DNA of 51,630 nt from positions 1 through 51,630 of the forward strand of contig JAYMTF010000122.1 of assembly GCA_036897485.1 (NCBI GenBank), read 5' to 3'. The notes beneath the pieces are model-generated. The model ran no database searches and was not told the DNA's origin. It saw nothing but the letters and a program-made list of their open reading frames with translations. This stretch comes from Pelargonium nanum. Lineage: Eukaryota > Streptophyta > Magnoliopsida > Geraniales > Geraniaceae. Positions 1 to 10,573 of the stretch are shown here, piece by piece (the first letter of the stretch is position 1; every line of letters begins with the position of its first letter). A program made the position numbers and the translations under genes.

Positions 1-2
1 TG

Positions 3-2988
3 TGGGACCCGTACAACGTTCTGGCGCCTCCGCCTCCGCCGCCGCCTCCGGTGTTCTCGCGGAGCTACTCGTCGAACAGTGTCGACGACGATCGGACGGT
101 CACGGAGGTTTTTCTGGTCAGTCACGGCGAGTGTGAGCTGAATTTGAGGCCGGATGTGGTCGGCGGGAGGTGTCAGGTGGCGGCGCTGACGCAGAACGGG
201 AAGCGCCAAGCGAGGGCTTTGGCTGTGTTCTTGAACTCGCAAGGAGTGAGGTTCAATGCTGTGTACTCGTCGCCTTTAGATCGAGCGAGGTCAATGGCAG
301 TTTCAGTTTGTCAGGTATTTGTGTCCCTCAGTTCCATCTGTTAAAAGTTTTGTACTACATAGTGTGATTCTATCTGGTAGCTGAAATTTTCGGGGTGGGT
401 TGGGACTTGGGGTTGAAGTTTTGAATTCGATATGGTACTTGAGCATTGATAGAAAAGTCTAAAGTTGAAGAACATGTGATTGAAACTCTGAAAGTACATG
501 TGTGAATTTATCTGGACAAAAAGGGTGTATCTTATGCTGTAATTTTCTGCATTGGGCTGGGGTAGACGCAATGAATTTGATCTGGTACTTAAGCATTGAT
601 TGAAAGTCGAAAGTTGATGTGATTGAAAATCTTTTAGTACATTTGAATTTATCTGGAGAAAAGGTTGTTGAAAGCTGTACTTTTATGGGTTGGGCTGGGG
701 TTGAAGTTTTGAATTCAATTCGGTACTTCAGCATTGATACAAAAGTTAAAGAAGATGAAATTTAAACTCTTAAGGTAGATGGTGTGAATCTATCTGGATG
801 AAGGGCGGGGTAGAAGTTTTGAGGTGAATTAGGAAGTTGTTGATGGACAGAGAAAGAGGAGTTGATTAGAAAATTACCTTTACCCATTTTGATAGTTTCC
901 AATTATTTTGACTTCCACGGTCCTGTTTCTTTTCTTTCAGGGTCTATTTTTAAGCCATTCCCGAGTCTATTACAATCTCTTGCTTCAATAAATGTCTCGC
1001 TCGCGAGTCGCAGCTGGGTTGCTCTAGTAATTTTGTTATGTGAGAGTGTTTTGAATTTTATTAGGCATCAATAGAAGTAGATGGATTGCGCTGTTGTAAT
1101 GCTATTGAGTACCAGGCAGTGCTATGCATTTAATCGTCTTTTATTAGGTTTTCACTGTGTGAGTCAGTATGTCAATAGGCAATGAAATACCACATGGCTT
1201 TGGGTATAAGATGTTTGTTCTTGTTTTTAATGCTAATGATGAAGATAGCTGCATTAAGTTCCCAAGCAGCATTGAAATTTGAAAGTGATGGTTTCAGTCT
1301 TTTACAGTAAATGTCTTAGTTGTGGTTTCTCATGTAGATATGGATAAACTTGTGGATCTAGAATTATCTTTCCATATGTTTCTATTTTGTTTTATTGGAT
1401 CAAAAGTGGATATAGGTAGTCTCTTATGTTTTCCTTGTCCGTTACTGCCGTATAAATGGCGACAACCCCTCTTACCTATTTATCTCCCAACCCCGAATGT
1501 GAGTACATGCTAGTTATAGTTAACTCAATGTAACTCCAATATCTGGAATGATCGGCTTTAAATAAAAGATAGGCTGCAGAAAATCAAGGAAGGTTCTTAA
1601 TTAATGATTTGTTATTATGATAGTAAATGCTTATGCTTGTCATTACATTGTGCACATTATAATTCATAAATACATTCTGTTTTGTTCATTAGCTTACACT
1701 AGAACCTCTAGCTTACGGGATTTAATCACTTGGAGCACTTCAAAATCTAATGGTTTTATGGTAAGTTGTCGAACTAGGAAAGATTACGAAGAAAGTAACT
1801 TCAGTTAGATTAGCAGCAAAAGTGAAGGGGATAAGGAGGCTGTGAGGGAAGCCATGTTTAGTGGTGTATAATGCTAGGCAGTACAACAAACTGGGTGCAT
1901 TCTAAACCCAGTCGGGACCAGATTTTCTTACCCGACTGGACTGGTCCATGGGATTTCCATTCGGTCTGGCCCTCGTCCCGGTCCACATTCAGTCTGGAAT
2001 AGTTTTTTCTTTTCCTTTTTTTTTATTACTTTTGTACATTACACTCAAATATCACACCCAAATTCACTCAAATACTATTTTCCTAATTTTTCTCTATAGA
2101 AAGTAATTTCTTAATTCTATTCGCTCCAAAACCGATCCTGTCCTAGATCCGGAACTTTCCAGTCCGGGATTGGACCAATGCACACTCCTATAACAATCAT
2201 ACTTAGTGATTCTCCCTGTATTGAGTGTATTCCCCCTTGAACAAATTCGTATAATGTCATTCTCCATCTTCTCAACTGAACAAATTGCCTACCCTATTAT
2301 AATGCAGGAAATGAACTTCGCGGCGGAACAGATACAATCCTCAGATGCGCTTATGGAGATGAGTCAGGGGCATTGGGAGGGTTGCCTCTGGTCTGAAGTA
2401 TACACACCCGAAATAGTGAATTTAATTGACAGGTTCCAGCCTGATTTCTCTGCACCATCTGGAGAATCGCTCAGGCAAGTAGAATTTCGAATGGTTCAAT
2501 TTTTAAACGGGACTGTGCTGGGACTGCCAGAAAAGTTGAGATCAGATTTCTCCTCTCACCATCAGAATGAAAGCCAAGGTTTTGCACACCAGAACTCCCA
2601 TGCCCTAACCAATGACCGAGATGGGTCTTCTCTCCCAGCAAACCAATGGGATTCACTGCACCGACATAGACCTGGACTTTGGAGGAAAAAATCTGGAAAG
2701 AGCAGGTTACAGTTCGTGAATACTACTGGGGATCATGAGGTTGAGGATGAGATCTCAAACAGCCAAAATGCTCTCCACGAGTTAAGTGAAAGGAACTCCT
2801 CTTGTATTGGCGTTTTTACCCATTCGGTACCAATTAGGTGTCTCCTCACAGGCCTCCTTGGCTGCAGCCCAGTAATGTCGCATAAGATCTGTGTAGAAGA
2901 TTCTTCGGTCACCGTTTTGCAGCATTCATGGAAAACAGGCTGGCAGATAAAAAGGTTGAATGATACTGCACATCTTAGGCTTCTCTAG
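3..2988 (+). CDS. Histidine phosphatase superfamily (phosphoglycerate mutase-like) protein, 5' partial
   Basis: Two exons are visible: 3-314 (open at the window edge, so the true start lies upstream) and 2308-2988, joined in phase 0 by a GT-AG intron of about 2 kb. The protein part seen is about 330 residues. After a poly-proline stretch it has a histidine-phosphatase fold: VFLVSHGE near the start (catalytic His, with Ser where the usual RHG motif has Arg), SSPLDRARSMA, then across the splice EMSQGHWEG (acid residue), and near the C terminus FTHSVPIR with the second His. The C-terminal end (SSVTVLQHSW..., NDTAHLRLL) is as I remember it from the plant family. The substrate is unknown; such plant proteins are annotated only as phosphoglycerate mutase-like. 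The Arg-to-Ser change in RHG may be normal for this subfamily or may weaken activity. The gene ends tail to tail with the NET3-like gene, 533 bp away. Confidence 0.87.
360..830. repeat. Degenerate tandem repeat in the phosphatase intron, about 3 units of 140-150 bp
   Basis: The motif GGTACTTNAGCATTGAT recurs at about 434, 584 and 722 (periods about 150 and 138). Around each copy the same order of words is found: GGGTTGGGCTGGGG-type, TTTTGAATTC, then TTGAATTTATCTGGA. A further partial unit ends near 825. It lies wholly in the first visible intron. Confidence 0.85.
1889..2190. mobile_element. Small hAT-like non-autonomous element in the phosphatase intron
   Basis: The left end (CTGGGTGCATTCTAAAC) and the right end (CAATGCACACTCCTA) are imperfect inverted repeats. 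The interior is rich in CCGGTC/GGTCCAGTC words, typical of plant hAT-type MITEs of the TAGGGGTGTGCA class. No clear target duplication was found, so the borders are approximate. Confidence 0.55.
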
Positions 2989-3521
2989 TTCGAGATCTGA
3001 AATCTTATCAGTAGCAACAGAACTGAGGTTTTCATTATTGGCTAAAACCTGGTATTGTTTTGATTTATGGATATAACCTGTCTGTTGCAACTCATGTTTT
3101 GTAACATTCGGTATATTTATTTCCAGGTTTGCGAACTCCAAACACACACACAAAAAGAAAAAAAACGAATTGATGTGGAGTTGGATCCTTGTGTTGAGTT
3201 ATTCTTTTGATTTGTACCAAAACATGTATTAATTAATTGAATTGGGAAGAGAATAAGTTGTCTCTGATCATTCGATACAATGGTTATTTTATTGAAGATG
3301 TTGTATGAGTAATATGCATGTTCATAAAAGTCATGAGACAACAGATTCAAGTTGGGGAAATCAGATTTCAAGTGGAAGAATTGTGCACTGGAGTCTGGAC
3401 TGCCTTTTTTGGTGAAAAGCTACCAGGTAAAATTGTTTCTCTCACTACATCATATGCTAGAACTTAAAATATACATACATTGTTGCTTTACTAACAGATT
3501 TGATGAGCGTTTTGCTTCGAA
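2989..3521. other. Intergenic, tail-to-tail 3' region
   Basis: This is the space between the stop codons of the phosphatase (+) and the NET3-like gene (-). It holds the 3' UTRs of both. A short CA-repeat lies near 3142. No further gene or element was recognised. Confidence 0.6.
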
Positions 3522-5505
3522 TCACGAAGAACATCCTAAGAACCTTAAGGAAAACTGCCTTTTTAATCTTGATATCTGATTCTGGTTTTGCTCTGCATCT
3601 ACTTTTTGGTATCTGAGACGATTCTGGAGAGCCCTGTTCTCAGCTTTAACGTACTCAAGTCTCGACTTTAACTCTTTGATGGCTTCTCTCTTCTCAGCGT
3701 TTCTCCTCAGCAACTCGGCCTGCTGCTGAAGATTCTCCTCCAGGAGCTTCGTTACTTGGAACTTGAGTTCAGACCATGTATTGTCCCTCTCAAAACTGTC
3801 TGTTCGGAAAACTAGGGTTTTACTATTATATTTGCTGATGTTCTTGCTTTGTTCACTTGACTTCAACTCGTGATCTGATGTCTTGTTTAGGTGTTCATGA
3901 TTGAGATTGGTACTATCAGGCTCGGGAAGCGAATCAACAACCTCGTGTTTGGGATCGTAGTGAGTGTTCTCTACATTTTGCTTGTTGATTGTATTTGTGT
4001 TTGTGTTTGAGACCCTTTTAAGGTTACAAGACGATGAAATGCTTGGAGTTGGAGTATTGACCGACTTTGACCTCAATTGATCATGTTTTTGTGCCAAATT
4101 CTGGTAAGATCTGCCAAGCTCTTGAAGCATTTCTATGAGTTCTGGTTTTCTCTTATCATAGCTCTCTCCTCTGTTATCTCCATTTTCTTGAATGAGGTTC
4201 ATCAAGGTCTTCATTTTCACGTCTAAGTCTGCAATTTCCAATAGCAAATGAAATTAGGCATTCAGTACTTGAAATGGTGATTGCGTGACGCTAAGATTGT
4301 TGTCTTATGACTTTCAGGTCACAACTCACGAATTTGAGTAAAAGAAAGTTGGTTCTCATGCAAATTTTGAGGTAAGTTTGTCATTCATAAATGATTCCCT
4401 CTAGACCCCGCAATGATATGAGCTAGAGCTGGCAATTTGAACTCGAGTCTGTGGGCACCTGAAACCTGACCCACATTTTCCGAGTCCGAGTCACATAAAA
4501 TGGATCCGTTTCGGGTTTGCCATAGTAAATTATGGGTGGGTCAAATGGAACCACTCGCCTGCAAACTGAAACTTGCCCAAATCTGTACCGGGTCAGGTTT
4601 GCCATGAGTAAATTTCTGGCGGCTCAGGTGAACCCACACACTCCCGCAGACATGCATGAACCCGTACCTCTCTTGTTGGTTGAGGTTGGGTTAGGTCTTC
4701 TCAATTTGACTCAAAACCCGAACTGCCAGCTCTAATGTGACAACATTGTGCCATTGATGACTGCAAATGTTGTGGTAATGCTTCATGCCAAACGCCACAA
4801 TGATGAAAAACTCCTGCACGATTTAGGAAATGATCGTTTATGTACACCATCTTAGAGGTATTCCCTATTTCAATCCCGTGACCTTACACGATGATTGCAA
4901 ATCGTTACGGCTTCATAAACGTCTCTCCAAACTCAGCAATGATGAAATTCTCGTTCGATTGATCGCCTATTTTCTCGATTCTATTTAGCAGTAAAAGAAG
5001 GTTTACTGCACGAGACTCCTATCATTGTGAAGTTTAAGAAATGATTGTTCACGTCCTCAATTATGATTTCAAACCCTGATCTTACATCTACGAGTCTCGT
5101 TTTCAATTAACCACATAAGTTCTCCAAAGCTCACAATTATAAAAGTCTCGTGTTTTTTCTCATTCTATTTAACCGTAACAGGAGTCTCACTCCACGAGAC
5201 TCTTATAATTATGAGATTTAGGAAATGATCGTTTATGCACCCAATCAATTTATCTCGTGTAGTTAACCCTTATTTATGCAGAGGTATTCGTGATTTCAAC
5301 CCGTGGCCTTACAGCGACGGGACATCGAAATAGAACATTTTGTCAAGAGATTTGACACATACATGCATATAATCATATAGAATATATTACCTGATAGAGT
5401 TTTGTGGAGCCATTGGGACTGGTTATTAGTATTATGGCCTCTATTGTGGCTGGCCAATGAAGAAAAATGCCTTTGGGTCTCCATTATTGATCCAGTGTTC
5501 TTCAA
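3522..5505 (-). CDS. NETWORKED 3-like / KIP1-like actin-binding coiled-coil protein
   Basis: Two exons on the minus strand, 5505-5391 and 4228-3522, splice G|AC to make Asp and give 273 residues. Across the junction the protein reads SQWLHKTLS-DLDVKMKTLMN, followed by KRKPELIEMLQELGRSYQNL and QKHDQLRSK; this is the second half of the NAB (NET actin-binding) domain, about residues 29-92. The middle is Asn/Ser/Thr-rich and low in complexity. Residues about 190-250 form a coiled coil (LLEENLQQQAELLRRN...) of the kind NET3 proteins use at membranes and the ER. The run of tryptophans that normally opens NAB (WWW) is absent here: the region before NQSQWL reads HFSSLASHN. A second in-frame Met lies at 5484, so the start is not certain. 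NAB proteins link actin to membranes; actin binding by this divergent member is inferred. Confidence 0.82.
4424..4734. mobile_element. hAT-like MITE (TAGAGCTGGCAA family) in the NET3-like intron
   Basis: It begins TAGAGCTGGCAATTTG and ends GAACTGCCAGCTCTA, near-perfect terminal inverted repeats. The inside is rich in GGGTC/ACCTGACCC words. The TAG(A/G)GNTGGCAA end is the classic plant hAT terminus. Flanks ATATGAGC and ATGTGACA resemble each other but are not a clean 8-bp duplication. Confidence 0.75.
4795..5330. repeat. Degenerate tandem repeat in the NET3-like intron, about 3 units of 185-211 bp
   Basis: TTTAGGAAATGATCGTTTA-like words recur at about 4822, 5033 and 5218. Each is preceded by a CACGAGACTC/ATNATTNTGA-type word, and the first and third are followed by GAGGTATTC...TTTCAA(T/C)CCGTG. 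The array fills the 5' half of the single intron. Confidence 0.82.
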
Positions 5506-7473
5506 TTGGTTGATGCTTCTGTGTTACAAACATCAATAGAGCTCTGGTCTATTGAAGATGATGAATTGATGATAATGAGGATGGTTTTTTTTTTTTTCTT
5601 TTCAAATCAGATGCAATCTTTTATGAGGATTGTATGTAACTGATGGCATTTCCTTTTATTTAGAGCTTGATTTCCTCCTCATATGTTGAGTTTCCTATAT
5701 AACAGATCTTTTCTTTTTTGGTAGTATCAGAAGAAATATAAATAAATTAGTGATATTCACAAATCCATCAATTATGGGACAGATTTTATATTTTATAATG
5801 CACAGTTGAACATAACATTACATTATAATTAACTGATAATATTTACAATACCAAGGCATGTTGAGTCAAGCCGTTGATGCGTTTTGGATTTTCTTTGAGC
5901 TCTCAAGTTCGAGCTTTCTTGCCGACGGTATGTGGTGGAATTTATGGGTTTAAGGAGAGAGATAACAACTAACTCGGGTGAAGAAACACTGGCCTTTGTA
6001 GGTCTGCTGTCCTCGCTTATAAAAAAAGAAAATAATGTTTATAATATTGCTGTCATCGCAGAGGCTTAAACTCGTGACCTCCCAAAGGAAGGTGAAACGG
6101 ACTATCTGCTAGAGCTGGCAAATTTAGGGTAGGGTCAGGTTTTAGGCATGTAATACACTTAATTTGTGGGTTTACCTGACACCCGACCTAACTTTTACTA
6201 GACCCTATTACCCTAACCTGATCAATTTTGGGTTGAGATAGAATCGGGTGTCGAGCACGTGCAAATTCGGTTTCAGATTGCAGGCTTTACTAACCGCACC
6301 ATCCGCGGACAACGGTAATGTTCTAAAAATCGAATTATTTTACATATTGATTGTTTTTAATCCAAAATAAAATTAAAAGTCCAAGTTGAGCTAGGACAAA
6401 CAACTTGGATCTAAACACGGGGTATCCGATACTCAACCAAAAAACTGCAAGTTCAGGTTGCATAAAATTACACGGCCAATTTTTGTGTCGGGATTAAATC
6501 AAAGTTTCTTGATAAAATACAAGTCGGGTTGAGTGAATTTGTATGATCCCTCACTTATTTATGTAAAATCTGTCACATATCCCAGAAAATAATAATAAAA
6601 AGTTGCTCAAAATATAAAATGTGACCTCTAAGTTTAACAATACACAAGAAGGAATATTCATTAGTTGTCCACAAGTAGTTGGTTGATTATGTTTATTATT
6701 CCATGTTGAGATTTGTCAAGTCAACATCAAGCAAACCTTGTTAGACCTTCCAAGTATATATATCAAAGAGTATAAAAATTCTCAGTTTTGATATTTTTGT
6801 CGGAGCAGAACGACTCACTAAATTTATAATTTTAACGTGATGTCACAATCTCGCTGCAAATTTTGTCTGAATTTTAGCACTCCATCAATTTTAAAATGAG
6901 AATTAATATAATTTTGGAAAATGGTTCAAAATGGTTTCTGAACTATTCGGTTCGTGTCATTTTGGTACATGAACTATCAAACGTGTCATTTTAGTCCAAA
7001 AGATAGGCGAAAGAGCCGTTATAGTTCAAACGTTTCCAAAAATCGAGCCGCGTTAGGACATTCTGTCAAAATCACCGACGTAACCGTTAAATTTTCATTA
7101 AAAAAATATTTTTAAAAAATTGCACGTCATCAAGACTTAACGGATTCCGTCAATATTTTGACGGAATGTCCTGAAGGAGCTCGGTTTTTGGAAACGTTTA
7201 GACTATAACAGCTCTTCCGCCTATTTTTTGGACAAAAATGACACGTTTATAGTTCAGGGACAATTTTGGACATTTTTCGTATAATTTTTTAGAGAAGTGT
7301 GAACAATTCTCATTTTGCTTCCCCGTTCAACTTGTCCACTGATCATTTCCTATGTTGACCTGCTACTTCCGTTGAATCTTCAGAGTGTCACGATCGTAAT
7401 TTACTCGAACCAGCAGGTCAAACTTTTTACTTTTTTTCTTCTTTTACCTCTCCTTCAAGTAACTCGAGTCGCA
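5506..7473. other. Intergenic region between the NET3-like gene and the first phosphate carrier
   Basis: AT-rich DNA with no protein-coding signal. A hAT-like fragment starts with TAGAGCTGGCA at 6110 and continues with GGGTC-rich sequence to about 6560, without a clear right end. A fold-back element lies at about 6911-7285 (own entry). The promoter of the NET3-like gene must lie just right of 5505. Confidence 0.5.
6911..7285. mobile_element. Fold-back element with long inverted arms (about 170 bp each), Mutator/MITE-like
   Basis: The left arm words CGTGTCATTTTAGTCCAAAA, GATAGGCG and AAACGTTTCCAAAAATCGAG return inverted in the right arm (CTCGGTTTTTGGAAACGTTT, CGCCTATTTTTTGGAC, AATGACACGTTTATAGTTCA). 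The arms meet around 7090-7130. No coding sequence lies between them. It sits about 200 bp upstream of the first phosphate-carrier TATA box. Confidence 0.75.
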
Positions 7474-7480
7474 TATAAAT
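7474..7480 (+). promoter_or_regulatory. TATA box of the first phosphate-carrier gene
   Basis: TATAAAT lies 122 bp upstream of the ATG. The surrounding sequence, including the GCGCGCAACACA-type word just downstream, is repeated around the TATA box of the second copy, so the promoter was duplicated with the gene. Confidence 0.7.
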
Positions 7481-7595
7481 GGCGCGCAACACAGCCATTG
7501 GCGGGCAGCGAAAAGGTTTGAAGAGAGCTCTCTCTCTCTGTACATTTCCATTTCTTCGCTTCCAAATCCACAAACCAGACCTCAATTTCTCTTCC

Positions 7596-10573
7596 ATGGC
7601 GTTTCCAGAATCTTCCAGACAATCTCTGATCCCGAACTTCCTCTACTCCTCCTCTGCTCGGAGTCCGGCGCTGGACAAAATGCTCAACGCAAACCCTAGC
7701 GGACCGTCTTCGTCGAAGATTGACGCACCGGTTCCGGCGAAGAGAGGCTTCGCGATTCATTCTCCGAGCGAGCCTCGCAAGATCGAGCTCTTCTCGCCGA
7801 CCTACTACGCCGCTTGTACCGCCGGTGGTATGCTCTGCTGCGGTCTCACTCATACGCTTGTCACTCCTCTTGACCTCGTTAAATGTAACATGCAGGTTCG
7901 GTTTCTCTGTATCTGTTAGCTCTAGAAATTTGCTTCACGGATTTGATTTAGAACTCTGTGGTTTTTGTGCTCCTGAGTGTTGATCTTCTGCGAGTCTGAT
8001 CAGTTAAACCGACGAATCGGTTTTATTTGGAGCTTTTCACAGCTTAAATCTGAGATTTATAGTAGCTATACAGGAATCATAGCTACGATTTGTATAAGGA
8101 ATTTTTGGTCATGTACTGTGCTGGATTGTTCCTAGATCTACCTCAGTTACGATTGATTTGTGCAGAACTATGGATTAGATTTAAATTTGTTTGCTAAATA
8201 GGTTGTTGCCAAATTCTTCTGTTCTAACCTTGTTATGTGCTCTGTATTTTGCCTCTGTGTAAGGTTATAGGCAACTCTTGCAGATTTTCACTAAATGAAA
8301 TCTACTGTTTGGCTGTTATGACTTATTGTAGGCTCTAGATTATACATCTGTCCTTAGATTTGTGTCTTATGAGATTGCTACCTAAATGCTCCCTTGAATT
8401 GAAGCTATGCTTATATGTTATGTTGATTAGGTTGATATGTTTATGAATTTGGCTTTTTTGGTAATTGATGTTCCTCTTAACATTATCTATAGAGTTGCTT
8501 AGCCATTTGTCATTTCTCTTATCACTGATAAATTATATATCCTGATACATATTTCTTTTCCATCCAAAGTTTTGGATGACATATGCGAATTTTAGTGATA
8601 TATATCCTGAATTTCTCTTTTATTCACACTGATTTTTGTAGTTGAAAGTTATTTATGTCCTCATGGACTATTTATTTTCAAATTCCATTTTCTGATGTAT
8701 AATGTTTTTTGTGCCTTAATTAACATTTTTAGAAGATTAGTTTTGATCATATAACATCACATGCGTATCAGACTGTGTTGTTAACTTGTATGTTCGATGC
8801 CATCTTTTGTGATGCTCAAGTAGGTTTACGCTTTACAGTTCAATGTGTCTCATGCATTTTATTCGTAGGAGTAGGATATTTTTGCACACTACAATGAATT
8901 TTATTGACAACACGTGGAATGAAAACTTTCCTTTTGGGGCTATGTGATTTACTTGGCCGTGATCACTGATCATTTCAGCATACTGTTGGGTAGCATTTGG
9001 ATTTGAACTTTTTGTTCAAGAATGGGAATGAGTTTCTCATTCTTCAAGTTTCTTTTTGGTCATGAAAATAGCTTTGGAACGTGAATCTCATTCCAAAATA
9101 TTTAATCGAAACGCTTCCTTGGTTTAGTATGATACATTGCTCATAGCTGAGAGGGTTATCTAATATGATGTGTAAATTGAAATTCAGATTCTAAAAATTT
9201 CAGATTGACCCTGCTAAGTACAAGAGCATCTCCTCTGGCTTTGGAGTTTTAGTCAAGGAACAGGGAGTTAAGGGCTTATTCAGGGGCTGGGCTCCAACTC
9301 TGCTGGGTTACAGTGCTCAGGGTGCCTGCAAGTATGGTTTCTACGAGTTTTTCAAGAAGTACTACTCCGATATTGCTGGACCCGAGTATGCTACCAAGTA
9401 CAAGACCTTGATCTACCTTGCTGGTTCTGCATCGGCTGAGTTGATTGCTGATGTTGCTCTTTGCCCCTTTGAGGCAGTGAAGGTTAGAGTTCAAACTCAA
9501 CCTGGTTTCGCCAGAGGTTTGAGAGACGGTTTCCCCAAGATTGTCAGATCTGAAGGTGCTCTCGGGTATGCATATTTTTTCTTCTTAACATTTTGTTGTG
9601 TTTGTTCATAAGTTATTAAACATCATGATTAATATGTAACCTATATGTGTGAACCATTGCAGATTATACAAGGGTATTGTTCCACTCTGGGGGCGTCAAA
9701 TTCCATGTAAGTTGGGCACTGTGTTATCAGTTAATCTTGTTTTTGTTGATTTGTTTGCTTGCTCGTGATGTATATATATTCTTAATATTTTGATCTTCTA
9801 TAGTGTGCTCTGTAAGTTTCTCGCTGTAGCTAGCAATTTTTAACACAATGTTCATATTTTGATCAGACACCATGATGAAATTTTCATCATTTGAGAACAT
9901 AGTGGAGATGCTGTACAAGCACGCCATTCCCATACCGAAAGACCAGTGCAGCAACTCTCTACAGCTTGGAGTCAGTTTTGCTGGTGGATACATGGCTGGT
10001 ATTTTATGTACTCTCGTCTCTCATCCCGCTGATAATATCGTCTCATTCCTCAACAATGCCAAAGGCGCAACTGTTGGCGATGTGAGTGCTCTACTTAATC
10101 CTTAATCTCCCAATTTGAATTCAGTTTTAGTTAAGTCGTGCAAAAGAAAATCGGTTAAATGACAGCAATTCATATTGTAACACACACGACACAAAATTAA
10201 TGCGTTTTACAAATATCATAAAGCGTGTCTATTTGTACCTTCGATGAATATACATGTATGAAAAATATGCAGCTCTCCTTAATTTTAACTCCACTTTTTA
10301 CCGCATTTGCTTGCAGGCCGTGAAGAAGCTAGGATTATGGGGTCTCTTCACTCGCGGACTTCCTCTCAGGATTGTCATGATCGGAACTCTCACCGGAACC
10401 CAGTGGGGTATCTACGATGCATTCAAAGTGTCCGTTGGACTGTAAGTTCATCTCTTAAAACATACCTAAAAGCAAAAATTGATTTTTTTGAGTTGCTTTG
10501 CTAATCGGTTTTTGTTACGGATTTTAGGCCAACCACTGGCGGTCCTGCCCCTGCTTCTATCCCCGCTGCCTGA
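7596..10573 (+). CDS. PHT3: Mitochondrial phosphate carrier, tandem copy 1
   Basis: Six exons: 7596-7895, 9204-9565, 9663-9706, 9867-10081, 10317-10441 and 10528-10573, all GT-AG, total 1092 nt and 363 residues. The carrier belongs to the mitochondrial carrier family and imports phosphate across the inner membrane. The three repeat signatures are [30 protein letters not shown] and [20 protein letters not shown]; the N terminus before [16 protein letters not shown] acts as a presequence-like extension. Compared with copy 2, and with what I remember of the family, it has less usual residues: [11 protein letters not shown] for [19 protein letters not shown] for [18 protein letters not shown] for [10 protein letters not shown], and it stops after PASIPAA without the final Lys-Glu. 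It appears intact and functional, but to be the faster-diverging paralogue. Confidence 0.95.
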
